From Pseudomonadota bacterium (GTDB taxonomy: Bacteria > Pseudomonadota > Gammaproteobacteria > Steroidobacterales > Steroidobacteraceae), in assembly GCA_018241525.1 (NCBI GenBank), contig JAFEDR010000009.1, forward strand, positions 558,001-622,000: a stretch of DNA of 64,000 nt, given 5' to 3'. This document shows, piece after piece, positions 7,829-17,186 of the stretch. Under the pieces are notes generated by a model, which was given only the letters and a program-made list of their open reading frames with translations, was not told where the DNA came from and did not search any database. The translations under genes were made by a program, and so were the position numbers. How positions within the stretch are numbered: the first letter of the stretch is position 1; every line of letters starts with the position of its first letter.

Positions 7829-10336
7829 ATGAGACGAGCAGGTTGGCGCTTCGCCGCGCTGCTGCTGGGCAGCGCGGCCTCGTACGTCGCGATGGCGCAG
7901 GCGGCGGCGCCCGCGCACGAGCGGCTCGAGTGGCAAGGCCGGTGGGTCGAGGCGACGCGGCTGACGGACGAGCCCGCGGCGCGGTTCCGGCTCGAGTCCG
8001 GCGAGCCTGGCGTCGCAACCCGATCACGCGAGGTCGGCGGCCGTGCCGGCGGACCATGGCTGCGCAGCGACAGTGCCCTGTTCGATGCCGCCTTCGCGCT
8101 CGCCCTCGCCGAGGCCGGCGAGGACAGCGTGACCGAGATCCGCGACGGCGCGTTCGCTGACGGGCGGCCGATCCCGTGCGTGTGCTTCGAGACAGGCGCG
8201 AAGTGGCCGTACGTCTGGACGCGCGACGTGTCCTACTCGACCGACCTTGCGCTGGCCGACCTGGACGCGAAGCGCGCCTGGACCTCGCTGCTCTTCAAGG
8301 TCTCGGCGGCGCGCGCCGGCGCGGACCACGGTGCGCGCCTGGTCGCGCAGGACACCGGCAGCGGCGGCAGCTGGCCGATCAGCACGGATCGCGTGGTCTG
8401 GATCCACGCCGCGCGTGCCGCGGTCGCGGCGCTGCCCGCGCCCGCAGGCGCTGCGGCCGGCCGCGAGCTGCGCCGGATCGCGCGCGCCACGCTCGCGCAG
8501 GACCGCGCCTTCGCCTTCGACCCGCGCGCCGGCCTGTACCGCGGCGAGACCTCGTTCCTCGACTGGCGCGAGCAGACCTACCCGGCGTGGACGCGCGACG
8601 ACACGGCCTGGATCGGCGAGTCGTTCTCGCTTTCGACCAACGTGCTCCACTTCCTCGCCCTGCAGGACCTCGCGGCGCTGGCGCGCGACGCCGGCGAACC
8701 CGACGCGGCGGCGCTCGCCGACGAGGCACGCGCGCTGCAGACGCGCATCGCGACGCGCTTCTGGCGGCCCACCGAGCACGACTACGCGAGCTACCTCGCC
8801 CCGGACCTCGAGCCGGTCGCGAGCAGCGATCTGCTCGCGCTCGCGCTCGCGGTGACGAGCGGCGTCGCCGATGCCTCGCGGGCGCGGGCCGCGCTGGCGC
8901 GCTATTCGCTCGCAGCCGGCGGGCCGCCGGTCATCGCACCGCAGCAGCCGGAGCCGCCGATCTACCACAATCGCGCGGTCTGGCCGTTCGTCACCGCGTA
9001 CGCCCTGGCCGCCGCGCGCGAACTGCGCGACCCGGGAAGGATGGATGCCTACGCCGAATCGCTGCTGCGCGGTGCGGCACTGTCGCTCTCGAACATGGAG
9101 AACTTCGAATTCCTCACGCAGCGCACCGCGTTCGACGACGGACCGCGTTCCGGCCCGGTGATCACCTCTCCGCGTCAGCTCTGGTCGGTCGCCGGTTACT
9201 GGAGCGGCGTGGTGCACGAGCTCCTCGGGCTGCGGCCGGTGCCAGGCGCAGTGACCATCGCGCCCTCGATCCCGGGCGCGTTCGCGCGACGCCACTTCGC
9301 GCCGGGCGACAGGATCGCCGTCGGGTCGCTGACGGTCGGCGGCGTTGCGCTCGAGGTGAACTACCAGCTGCCCGCGACGTGGCGCGACGGCGACGTCCTG
9401 GAGGCCGGTCGCGTCGCGAGCGACGGTACGCTGCTGCGGCTGCCCGCGAGTCTGGCGCGCGACTCGGGCGGCCGGCCGCGCCTCGTCGAGGTCGCGCTGG
9501 TCGCGCGCCCGGCGGCCGGCACCATGTCCGGGACGGTGGCGGTCGCCGACCCGCACGCGCTGAGCGCCATCGAGCGGGCGCGGCTCTTTGCGCCGCCGCC
9601 GCCGGAAATTGCCGCCGCGACTCGTTCGGCGGACGGCGTCGAGCTCTCGATCACCGGCCTCGCACCCGGCGCCGGCTGGATCGTCTCGCGCGACGGCGTC
9701 ACAGTCGGCAGCGGCGACGCAGCCATCTTCCGCGAACGCCCGCCCGACCGGCGTCGCATGGCCTGTTATCGGGTCGTGCAGCGCGACCCGGCCGGCGGAC
9801 TCGTCTCGTTGCCGGGCCGGGAGCGCTGCCTGCCGGGCAGCGATCACCAGCACCTCGCCGCCGGCGAGGCACTGCGCGCCGCGGGCCACTCGGCCGAGGA
9901 CCTCGGCGCCGGCCGGAAGGGTCTGCGCGACTGGGGCGCGCCGTCCGACCGCCTCGAGCTCGAGTTCGTCGCCACGGCCCCCGGGCTGCACCGCCTCGTG
10001 CTGCGCTACCTCAACGACGCCGGCCCGGTGAACACCGGCATCACGGCCGCGGTCAAGCGCGTGGTCGCACGCTGCGGCGCCGCGGCGGAATCGGGCACGC
10101 TCGTGATGCCGCACCGGCCGCGGGGAGAGGAAGGCGTCTCGACGGGATTCGTGTTCGCGGCGCCGGCCGGCGCCCGCTGCCGGGTCGAGATCGAGGACGG
10201 CTTCAACATGTCCTACCTGGAGCACTTCGCGCTCTACACCGGCGGGCGCGGCGGCCGTGAGGGTCCGCACAACCGCGCCGACGTGCTCGCCGCGGAGGTC
10301 GACGCGATTGCGCGACCGCGCCTCGCGGTCCGCTGA
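7829..10336 (+). CDS. Exported six-hairpin glycosidase-like protein
   Basis: The 835-residue product has a signal peptide ending near AQAAA at residue 27. From about residue 75 to 490 it resembles (alpha/alpha)6-barrel glycosidases of the debranching-enzyme/trehalase type. Features are WPYVWTRDVSYSTDLAL with its acidic and aromatic residues, GGSWPISTDRVVW, TAWIGESFS and HNRAVWPFVTAYALAA. Two beta-rich regions follow, the last (about 690-835) resembling a carbohydrate-binding sandwich. It is divergent from the BNR gene and leads a run of carbohydrate-active genes, so a polysaccharide or oligosaccharide substrate in the periplasm or outside the cell is likely. The precise GH family is not certain from inspection. 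Confidence 0.65.
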   Translation: MRRAGWRFAALLLGSAASYVAMAQAAAPAHERLEWQGRWVEATRLTDEPAARFRLESGEPGVATRSREVGGRAGGPWLRSDSALFDAAFALALAEAGEDSVTEIRDGAFADGRPIPCVCFETGAKWPYVWTRDVSYSTDLALADLDAKRAWTSLLFKVSAARAGADHGARLVAQDTGSGGSWPISTDRVVWIHAARAAVAALPAPAGAAAGRELRRIARATLAQDRAFAFDPRAGLYRGETSFLDWREQTYPAWTRDDTAWIGESFSLSTNVLHFLALQDLAALARDAGEPDAAALADEARALQTRIATRFWRPTEHDYASYLAPDLEPVASSDLLALALAVTSGVADASRARAALARYSLAAGGPPVIAPQQPEPPIYHNRAVWPFVTAYALAAARELRDPGRMDAYAESLLRGAALSLSNMENFEFLTQRTAFDDGPRSGPVITSPRQLWSVAGYWSGVVHELLGLRPVPGAVTIAPSIPGAFARRHFAPGDRIAVGSLTVGGVALEVNYQLPATWRDGDVLEAGRVASDGTLLRLPASLARDSGGRPRLVEVALVARPAAGTMSGTVAVADPHALSAIERARLFAPPPPEIAAATRSADGVELSITGLAPGAGWIVSRDGVTVGSGDAAIFRERPPDRRRMACYRVVQRDPAGGLVSLPGRERCLPGSDHQHLAAGEALRAAGHSAEDLGAGRKGLRDWGAPSDRLELEFVATAPGLHRLVLRYLNDAGPVNTGITAAVKRVVARCGAAAESGTLVMPHRPRGEEGVSTGFVFAAPAGARCRVEIEDGFNMSYLEHFALYTGGRGGREGPHNRADVLAAEVDAIARPRLAVR

Positions 10337-10409
10337 GCAGGACGCGGCGGTCCCGGGACCGGGTAGACTGCGCGCCGTGCCGGCGGCGATCCTGCCGCGG
10401 AGGAGTGCC

Positions 10410-11363
10410 ATGCCCGCCCGACTCGTCCCGTGGATCGCGCTGTTCGTGCTCGGCGCCGGCGGCCTTGGCGCGACGGCCGCCGCCGCGACCGGCGCGGCAG
10501 CGCCGCCGCTCGGCATCGACCTCGATGCCTTCGATCATGCGCGCAAGAGCCTGACGCTCGGCAACGGTCTGACGATGGCCTACGTCGAATGGGGCAACCC
10601 GGCCGGGCCGCCGGTGGTCCTGATCCACGGCTTCACGGACAACGCGCGCGACTGGGCGCCGCTCGTGCCGGCGCTCGACCCATCGTGGCGGCTGATCATC
10701 GTCGACATCCGCGGACACGGCAGCTCGGCGAAGCCCGAATGCTGTTACGCGCGGATCGACTTCGCCTACGACATCAAGCTGCTGCTCGATGCGCTGCACG
10801 TCGAGCGTGCGGACGTCGTGGGCCACTCTCTCGGCAGCTTCATCACCCAGACCTTCGCCGAGTTCTGGCCCGAGCGCACGCGCCGCGTGGTGCTCGTGTC
10901 CTCCTCCGGTGGTCCGCGCCACGGCTGCGAGCCGCCGCGCGGCAAGGCCGCCCCGCCGTCGATGGACTTCCGCGGCGAGATCCTGAAGCTGCAGGAGCCG
11001 CTCGACCCGAACTCGCGCTTCATGATCGAGTGGTGGAGCTCGCCGACCCCGGTCGATGCCGACTTCATCCGCCGCCAGCGCGAGGACTCCGCGCGCATCC
11101 CGCTGCGCGTCTGGCTGGCCGTGCTCGACCAGGGCCTCACCGGGCTCGCGCTGCAGGAGACGCTGCCGCGGCTGCAGGCGCCGACGCTGCTGATCTGGGG
11201 CGGCAAGGACCCGATCTTCGGGCCGAAGGACCGCTGTTCGCTGCGTGCGGCGCTGCCGAAGGCGCAGGTGAAGCTGTTCGCCGAGCTCGGCCACAATCCG
11301 TTCTGGGAGCAGCCGGCGCAGGTCGGCGCGGTGGTCAACGGGTTCCTGAACACCGGCCGCTGA
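10410..11363 (+). CDS. Exported alpha/beta hydrolase
   Basis: The 317-residue product has a signal peptide (MPARLVPWIALFVLGAGG to about residue 30). The hydrolase fold shows the oxyanion segment VVLIHGFTDNARDW, the nucleophile elbow GHSLGSF with Ser140, an acid in WGGKDPIFGP and a terminal histidine in LGHNPFW. A purine-rich ribosome site (GGAGG at 10400-10404) precedes the ATG at 10410; the frame is open upstream but that part lacks protein character. It lies between two glycoside-hydrolase genes on the same strand with 30 bases to the next, so an esterase acting on substituted sugars is plausible. Substrate not determined. Confidence 0.8.
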   Translation: MPARLVPWIALFVLGAGGLGATAAAATGAAAPPLGIDLDAFDHARKSLTLGNGLTMAYVEWGNPAGPPVVLIHGFTDNARDWAPLVPALDPSWRLIIVDIRGHGSSAKPECCYARIDFAYDIKLLLDALHVERADVVGHSLGSFITQTFAEFWPERTRRVVLVSSSGGPRHGCEPPRGKAAPPSMDFRGEILKLQEPLDPNSRFMIEWWSSPTPVDADFIRRQREDSARIPLRVWLAVLDQGLTGLALQETLPRLQAPTLLIWGGKDPIFGPKDRCSLRAALPKAQVKLFAELGHNPFWEQPAQVGAVVNGFLNTGR

Positions 11364-11393
11364 GCGCCGCGCGCTCCGCCCGCCCAGACGCCG

Positions 11394-13382
11394 ATGGCGC
11401 AGCTCCCGGCCCGAACGCGCTCCATCCGCCTGCTGCGGGCGGCGTGCCATGCGGCGATCGCCGCGCTCGCGCTCGCCGCGGGCGCGGTGCAGGCCGGCGG
11501 CAAGGTGCATCCGGCGGCCTGGCCGGCCGCGACGCATGCCACCGGGCTCGACGCCGACGGCGAGCGCCGCGTCGGCGAGCTCCTCGCGCGGCTGTCCGTC
11601 GAGGAGAAGGTCGGCCAGGTCATCCAGACCGACATCTCCCAGCTCGAGCCGGGCGACCTGCGGCAGTTCCCGCTCGGCTCGGTGCTCGCCGGCGGCGACT
11701 CCGGGCCCGGAGCAAACGATCGGGCGCCGCCCGCGGCCTGGCTTGCGCTGGCGCGAGCCTTCCGCGCGGTGTCGACCGAGGAGCGCCCTGGCCACGTGCC
11801 GATCCCGGTGCTGTTCGGCGTCGACGCCGTGCACGGCCACAACAACATCATCGGCGCCGTGCTGTTTCCGCACAACGTCGGGCTCGGCGCGGCGCACGAC
11901 ACCGAGCTCGTGCGCCGCATTGGCGCCGCCACCGCGCAGCAGGTGGCTGCGACCGGGCTTGACTGGACCTTCGCACCGACGCTCGCGGTACCCCAGGACG
12001 TGCGCTGGGGCCGCAGCTACGAAGGCTATTCCCAGGATCCGGCGCTGGTTCGCGACTATGCGAGCGCGATGATCGAGGGCCTGCAGGGCCCGCCGGGTGC
12101 CGGCGGGCTCCTGCAGTCGGGACACGTCGCGGCGACCGCCAAGCACTTCCTCGCTGACGGCGCGACGCGCGAGGGTGTCGACCAGGGCGATGCGACGGTC
12201 GACGAGGCCGAGCTTGTCCGCGTGCACGGCGCCGGCTACGCGGCGGCGATCCGCGCGGGCGTGCTCACGGTCATGGCGTCGTTCTCGAGCTGGCAGGGCG
12301 CGAAGATGCACGGCAACCGCGCGCTGCTCACCGACGTGCTCAAGGAGCGGATGGGCTTCGACGGCTTCGTGATCGGCGACTGGAATGGCCACGGCCAGGT
12401 ACCGGGCTGTGCCCGGCGCCGCTGCACCGCAGCTTTCAACGCCGGCATCGACATGTTCATGGCCGCCTCTGGCTGGCGCGGGCTGTACGCGAACACGCTG
12501 CGGGCGGTGCGCGCCGGAGAGATACCGATGGCGCGGCTTGACGACGCGGTGCGCCGGATCCTGCGGGTCAAGCTGCGGCTGGGGCTGTTCGCACCCGAGC
12601 GGCCGTTCGAGGGGCGCTTCGACCTGCTCGCGCCGGTCGAGCTGCACGAGCTCGGGCGGGTCGCGGTGCGCGAGTCGCTGGTACTGCTCAAAAACGATGG
12701 CGTGCTGCCGGTGCGCGCGTCGGCGCGCGTGCTGATCACGGGGGCGGCGGCACGCGACGTGCGGGCGCAGACCGGCGGCTGGACCGTCTCGTGGCAGGGC
12801 GCGGACACGCTGCCGGCCGACCTGCCGGAGGCCACCACGATCGAGGACGGGCTCCGCGCCGCGATCGACGCGGGCGGCGGCATCGTCGTCGACGCCGCCG
12901 AGGACCCCGCCGCCAGCCGTCCCGACGTCGCGTTCGTCGTCTTCGGCGAACCCCCCTACGCCGAAGGTGCCGGCGACCTCAAGCTGCCGCTGTACGGCTC
13001 GCGGGCCGCGCTCACCCAACTGCGGTACCTGCGCCGGCTCGGCATCCCAAGCGTCGCGGTGTTCCTGTCCGGGCGTCCGCTCTGGGTGAACCCGGAGCTG
13101 AATGCCAGCGACGCCTTCGTCGCCGCCTGGCTGCCGGGCACCGAGGGCGAGGGCATCGCGGACGTGCTGGTCGGGGATTCACAGGGCAAGCCGCGCCACG
13201 ATTTCCGCGGGCGCCTGTCCTTCCCGTGGCCACGGACGGTCGCCGCCGAGCCGTTCGCGCGCGGCGATCGCAGGCCGCTCTTCCCGCTCGGCTTCGGCCT
13301 CAGCTACGCGCACGGCGGGCGGCTGCCGCGATTGCCGGAGGACATCCTCGGTCGACCGCCGTCCCCGGTGGCCGCCCACTGA
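11394..13382 (+). CDS. Exported glycoside hydrolase family 3 enzyme (beta-glucosidase/exo-glucanase type)
   Basis: This 662-residue protein has an N-terminal signal (to about residue 35). The GH3 TIM-barrel motifs appear in order: LSVEEKVGQVIQ, PVLFGVDAVHGHNNI, FAPTLAVPQDVRWGRSYEGY, KHFLADGATREGVDQGD and FVIGDWNGHG, whose Asp329 is the expected nucleophile. The second alpha/beta sandwich domain follows from about residue 435 (LVLLKNDGVLPV) and ends with FPLGFGLSY. Together these match exo-1,3/1,4-beta-glucanases of the ExoP kind. It is spaced 30 bases from the esterase before and 26 bases from the GH127 gene after, suggesting one carbohydrate operon. Exact linkage specificity is not visible. 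Confidence 0.9.
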   Translation: MAQLPARTRSIRLLRAACHAAIAALALAAGAVQAGGKVHPAAWPAATHATGLDADGERRVGELLARLSVEEKVGQVIQTDISQLEPGDLRQFPLGSVLAGGDSGPGANDRAPPAAWLALARAFRAVSTEERPGHVPIPVLFGVDAVHGHNNIIGAVLFPHNVGLGAAHDTELVRRIGAATAQQVAATGLDWTFAPTLAVPQDVRWGRSYEGYSQDPALVRDYASAMIEGLQGPPGAGGLLQSGHVAATAKHFLADGATREGVDQGDATVDEAELVRVHGAGYAAAIRAGVLTVMASFSSWQGAKMHGNRALLTDVLKERMGFDGFVIGDWNGHGQVPGCARRRCTAAFNAGIDMFMAASGWRGLYANTLRAVRAGEIPMARLDDAVRRILRVKLRLGLFAPERPFEGRFDLLAPVELHELGRVAVRESLVLLKNDGVLPVRASARVLITGAAARDVRAQTGGWTVSWQGADTLPADLPEATTIEDGLRAAIDAGGGIVVDAAEDPAASRPDVAFVVFGEPPYAEGAGDLKLPLYGSRAALTQLRYLRRLGIPSVAVFLSGRPLWVNPELNASDAFVAAWLPGTEGEGIADVLVGDSQGKPRHDFRGRLSFPWPRTVAAEPFARGDRRPLFPLGFGLSYAHGGRLPRLPEDILGRPPSPVAAH

Positions 13383-13408
13383 GGCAAGATCCGTATACGG
13401 AGGCCGCC

Positions 13409-15805
13409 GTGCGAGATCCCGCCCGCATCCCCGCTGCTTTCCGCCTCGGACGCCGCGAGTTCCTGCTCACGGCCGCCGCTGCCTTGCTCGGGCGCTGGCG
13501 CGCGGCGCGCGCGCTCGAGCGCGTAGCGACCGAGCCCGCGGTCCGGCCGCTGCCGCTCGCGCAGGTGCGGCTGTTGCCGTCGCGTTACCGCGAGGCGCTC
13601 GAGGCGAATCACCGCTACGTGCTGAGCCTCGACGCCGATCGGCTGCTGCACAACTACCGCCGGGGTGCGGGCCTCGTCCCGAAGGCCGAGGCCTACGGCG
13701 GCTGGGAGGCCGAGACGATCGCCGGCCACACCCTCGGTCACTGGCTGAGCGCGCTCTCACTGCTGCACGCGCAGACCGGCGACCGCGAGCCGGCCGAGCG
13801 CGCCGCCTACGTGGTGGCGGAACTCGGGGCGTGCCAGCGCGCTCACGGCGACGGCTACGTCGGCGGCTTCACGCGGCGGCGCGCCGACGGCAGCGTGGTC
13901 GACGGCAAGGAGCTGTTCGCCGAGGTCTCGCGCGGCGAGATCCGTGCGCAGCCGTTCGACCTCAACGGTTGCTGGGTGCCGCTCTACAACTGGCACAAGC
14001 TGCTCGCCGGGCTGCGCGACGCCGACCGGCTGTGCGGACTGCACGAGTCGGTGGCGATCGCCGAGGGTGTCGCCGGATTCCTCGAGCGCTCGCTGGCGGG
14101 TCTCGACGCCGGGCAGCTGCAGTCGCTGCTCGCCTGCGAACACGGCGGGATCAGCGAGAGCCTGGCCGACCTCTACGAGCGGACCGGCGAGCGACGCTGG
14201 CTGGCGCTCGCTGAAAGGCTCTATCACCACCGCGTGCTCGACCCGCTCGCTGCCGGGCGCGACGAGCTGGCGGGCCTGCACGCCAACACCCAGATACCGA
14301 AGCTGATCGGACTGGCGCGGCTTGCGGCACTGACCGGCGAGGCCCGCCACCGAGCGACCGCGCGGTTCTTCTGGCACGCGGTGGTGCGGGACCACAGCTA
14401 CGTGATCGGCGGCAACTCGGACGGCGAGTACTTCCAGGCACCGCGCTCGCCGACGCGCTACCTGACCGAGCAGACCTGCGAGGGCTGCAATACCTACAAC
14501 ATGCTGAAGCTGACGCGCGAGCTCTACGCCGCCGAGCCCGACGCGCGGCTGTTCGACTTCTACGAGCGCGCGCACCTCAATCACGTGCTCGCACAGCAGG
14601 ACCCGGCGACCGGTGCGTTCACGTACATGACCCCGCTGCGTGCGGGCGCGGCGCGCGAATACTCCGAAGCGACCGGCTCGTTCTGGTGCTGCGTCGGCAC
14701 CGGCATGGAAAGCCACGCCAAGCACGGCGACTCGATCTACTGGCAGGATGCCGCGACGCTGTACGTGAACCTGTACATCCCCTCGACGCTGGACTGGCGC
14801 GAGCACGACGCCGAGCTCGTGCTCACGACCGCGTACCCGGACGACGGCCGGATCACGCTGACGCTGCGCCGGCTCGCCGCGCCGCGGCGCTTCGCGCTGG
14901 CGCTGCGCCGGCCGGCCTGGTGCGGCTCATGCTCGGTCGCGGTCAACGGCCGGCCGGTGCCCGGCCAGGTCCGCGCAGGCTACGTCGTCGTCGAACGGCG
15001 CTGGCGGGCGGGCGACGTGGCAACGCTGACGCTCGGCCTCGAGCCACGCCTCGAGCCCGCGCCGGGCGATCCGGCGTCGGTCTCCGTGCTGCGCGGGCCG
15101 CTGGTGCTCGCCGCGGACCTCGGACCCGATTCGCAGCCGTACGACGGCGAGGAACCGGCGCTCGTCGCCGCAGGCGTACTCGCGCGGCTCGAGCCGGTCG
15201 ACGCGGCGACAAGTCGCTACCGGACGCTGTCGGCCGGCCGGCCGCACGACTGGGCGCTGGTCCCGTTCCACGCCCAGCACCGCCGCCGCAGCGCCGTCTA
15301 CCTGCGGCGCCTCGACGATGCACAATGGCTCGAGGTGCGGCGCGAGCGCGCGGCCGAAGCGAACGCGCTCGAGGCACTCGACGCCCGCACCGTCGATGCG
15401 ATCGCGTTCGGCGAGGAGCCGTCGGAGCGCGCCCACGCGCTCGAGGCCGCGAACTCAAACGTGGTGCTGTACCGCGGCCGGCGCGGCCGCGACGCGCGCA
15501 GCGGCGGGCACCTCGCCTTCGCGCTCGCGGTCGGCCCGGGCCCGCTCGCGCTGCACGTGGCGTACTGGGGCGAGGAGCGGCCCCGGACGTTCTCGATCCG
15601 CGTCGACGGTGCGCCGCTCGCGACCCAGCGGCTCGCGCACGATGCGCCGGGCAAGTTCCTCGCAGTCGAGTACCCGATCGCGGAGACGCTCACCGCCGGC
15701 AAGTCGCAGGTGACGGTGCGCGTCGAGCCGGAGGATCGCTCCGCCGCCGGGCCGCTCTACGACTGCCGCATCGTGCGGCTCGCGCCTCCGACGCGCGTTA
15801 GCTGA
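13409..15805 (+). CDS. GH127 beta-L-arabinofuranosidase-type glycoside hydrolase (DUF1680), Tat-exported
   Basis: The 798-residue product begins at a GTG preceded by ACGGAGG (13397-13403). The N-terminus carries a twin-arginine signal (GRREFLLTAAAALLG), implying folded export with its metal bound. In the (alpha/alpha)6 barrel, Glu340 (NSDGEYF) matches the general acid. Glu358 and Cys360 (CEGCNTYN) with Cys427 and Cys428 (WCCVGTGMESH) match the zinc ligands of the characterised bifidobacterial enzyme, Cys427 being the expected cysteine nucleophile. It is the last gene of the carbohydrate run at 7.8-15.8 kb. Arabinofuranose release is the known family activity, but DUF1680 also contains relatives with other specificities. 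Confidence 0.85.
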   Translation: MRDPARIPAAFRLGRREFLLTAAAALLGRWRAARALERVATEPAVRPLPLAQVRLLPSRYREALEANHRYVLSLDADRLLHNYRRGAGLVPKAEAYGGWEAETIAGHTLGHWLSALSLLHAQTGDREPAERAAYVVAELGACQRAHGDGYVGGFTRRRADGSVVDGKELFAEVSRGEIRAQPFDLNGCWVPLYNWHKLLAGLRDADRLCGLHESVAIAEGVAGFLERSLAGLDAGQLQSLLACEHGGISESLADLYERTGERRWLALAERLYHHRVLDPLAAGRDELAGLHANTQIPKLIGLARLAALTGEARHRATARFFWHAVVRDHSYVIGGNSDGEYFQAPRSPTRYLTEQTCEGCNTYNMLKLTRELYAAEPDARLFDFYERAHLNHVLAQQDPATGAFTYMTPLRAGAAREYSEATGSFWCCVGTGMESHAKHGDSIYWQDAATLYVNLYIPSTLDWREHDAELVLTTAYPDDGRITLTLRRLAAPRRFALALRRPAWCGSCSVAVNGRPVPGQVRAGYVVVERRWRAGDVATLTLGLEPRLEPAPGDPASVSVLRGPLVLAADLGPDSQPYDGEEPALVAAGVLARLEPVDAATSRYRTLSAGRPHDWALVPFHAQHRRRSAVYLRRLDDAQWLEVRRERAAEANALEALDARTVDAIAFGEEPSERAHALEAANSNVVLYRGRRGRDARSGGHLAFALAVGPGPLALHVAYWGEERPRTFSIRVDGAPLATQRLAHDAPGKFLAVEYPIAETLTAGKSQVTVRVEPEDRSAAGPLYDCRIVRLAPPTRVS

Positions 15806-15826
15806 CCCGCGGTCGCTGACTCGCGG

Positions 15827-16678
15827 TCAGTGCACCGCGTCGTCGGCGCCGGCCGGCCGCTGCGCCGGACCCGGTGGCCACGGCGCGGGTTCCGGCACCA
15901 CCGCCGGAGGCGACGCCGCGACGAGCGCGGTCCTGCCGTCGAGCCGCGCCTGGACCTCGGACCAGAGCGCTGCGTAGCGGGCCGCCGCCTCGCCACGCGG
16001 CGCGACCGCCGCGAGCGGCGCACGCCTCGCACCCATCCGCTCGATCTCGCTCCAGTCCGGCAGCTCGGTCGCGAGCACGTCCGGGACCTCGGCGCGCGTC
16101 GCGGCGATCAACTCCGCGTGCAGCGCGCGGCGCCCGTCGACCATCGAGAAGAACGGCAGCAGCAGCAGGTCCGACCAGCCCTCCTCGGCGACGAAGTGGC
16201 GCAGCTGCGCGAGCATGCGCAGCGACAGCGGGCTCGGGACCAGCGGCACGAGCAGCGCATCCGCCGCACGCAGCACGTTCTCGCCGAGCAGCGACATGCC
16301 CGGCGGGCAGTCGAGCAGCAGCAGATCGTAGCGGTCGCGCAGCGAGCGGCTCATCTTCAGCAGGCGCTCGGTCGGCCGCTTGCGCGCCGCAAGGTGCAGG
16401 TCGAAGTTGCGGTACGACGGATCGGCGGGCAGCACGTCGAGTCGCGGCCACGGGCTCGCGACGATCGCCTCGGCAGGTTCGCGCTCGCCGCCGGCCAGTC
16501 GCCGCGCCGTGACCCGCTCCGCGACCTCGGCACGCAGCAGGTAGCTCGCGGCACCCTGGGCGTCGAGATCCCAGAGCAGCGTGCGGCGCCCGCCGTCCGC
16601 CGCGAGGAAGGCGAGGTTGACGGCGGTGGTCGTCTTGCCGACGCCGCCCTTGATGTTGGTGACCGCCAGGATCTTCAC
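15827..16678 (-). CDS. ParA-family ATPase without a ParB partner
   Basis: The 283-residue product opens with MKILAVTNIKGGVGKTTTAVN, a deviant Walker A (KGGVGKTT). Then come a Walker A' Asp in LLWDLDAQGAAS and a Walker B-type DLLLLDCPPGMSL, with a proline/alanine-rich tail. GTG at 16678 is preferred to the ATG at 16702 because GGAGG sits 7 bases before it. No ParB or parS-like repeat is visible beside it, so it is more likely one of the chromosomal orphan ParA/MinD-like positioning or regulatory ATPases than a partition system. It ends 22 bases from the convergent GH127 stop. Confidence 0.8.
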   Translation of the reverse strand: MKILAVTNIKGGVGKTTTAVNLAFLAADGGRRTLLWDLDAQGAASYLLRAEVAERVTARRLAGGEREPAEAIVASPWPRLDVLPADPSYRNFDLHLAARKRPTERLLKMSRSLRDRYDLLLLDCPPGMSLLGENVLRAADALLVPLVPSPLSLRMLAQLRHFVAEEGWSDLLLLPFFSMVDGRRALHAELIAATRAEVPDVLATELPDWSEIERMGARRAPLAAVAPRGEAAARYAALWSEVQARLDGRTALVAASPPAVVPEPAPWPPGPAQRPAGADDAVH

Positions 16679-16748
16679 TGCGGGCCTCCGCGCCGGGAGC
16701 ACCCGCCACCGGCGCGAACGAGTCTAGGCGGCGCGGGCGCGCACGTCA

Positions 16749-16782
16749 CGACGAGCCGCCGGCGACGCGCGACGAGCCGCCG
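16749..16782. repeat. 13-bp direct repeat pair, 21 bp apart, between parA and urcA
   Basis: CGACGAGCCGCCG occurs at 16749-16761 and again at 16770-16782, exactly 21 bases (two helical turns) apart. It lies in the 179-bp divergent intergenic space upstream of the ParA-family gene and the UrcA gene. It may be a protein-binding site or simply a local duplication in GC-rich DNA. Confidence 0.35.
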
Positions 16783-16857
16783 CAACCCCGGCGACGGAGG
16801 TCGCGTCCCATCTGCGTGCGGCCGTCATGGCCTGTCCCGAAACCAAGGAGAACCATC

Positions 16858-17178
16858 ATGAATACCCGCCTCGCCCTGCTGGCTGCCGTCGGCGCGACGG
16901 CCCTCGCCTTCGCCGTCCCCGCGCTCGCCGACGAGGCGCCGATCGCGCGCTCCGCGCGCGTCGCCTTCGGCGACCTCAACCTCGAGGCCGATGCCGGGGT
17001 GTCGGCGCTCTACCTGCGCCTGCGCACCGCCTCGCGGCAGGTGTGCGAATCGGGTCAGTTCCGCGACGTGGTGGACCAGCGCTGCGCCGCACGCGCCCTC
17101 GACCAGGCAGTGGCCTCGGTCGGCAACGGCCGTCTCGCGACCCTGCACGCGCTGAGCGCGCATCCGACCAGCGGCTGA
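16858..17178 (+). CDS. UrcA family protein
   Basis: The 106-residue protein has a signal peptide (MNTRLALLAAVGATALAFAVPALA, then DEAPI). The compact body shows the UrcA pattern: SARVAFGDLNLEADAGVSALYLRLRTASRQVCE, and a second cysteine in QRCAARALDQAV that may pair with the first. AAGGAG at 16844-16849 fixes the start. UrcA proteins are small periplasmic proteins of unknown role found mainly in alpha- and some gammaproteobacteria. It is a single-gene unit ending 8 bases before the convergent TetR gene. Confidence 0.85.
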   Translation: MNTRLALLAAVGATALAFAVPALADEAPIARSARVAFGDLNLEADAGVSALYLRLRTASRQVCESGQFRDVVDQRCAARALDQAVASVGNGRLATLHALSAHPTSG

Positions 17179-17186
17179 CGCGACTC

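Noticed and set aside
10349..10360. GGTCCCGGGACC palindrome before the exported alpha/beta hydrolase
   Set aside because: A 12-bp GC-only palindrome is expected by chance in DNA of this composition and no regulator is adjacent.
10203..13019. 938-codon minus-strand frame opposite the esterase and GH3 genes
   Set aside because: Composition is Arg/Gln/Glu/His-rich shadow sequence, while the plus strand encodes complete catalytic motifs.
13391..13400. CCGTATACGG palindrome before the GH127 gene
   Set aside because: Ten bases, overlapping the ribosome-binding site; too short to claim as an operator.
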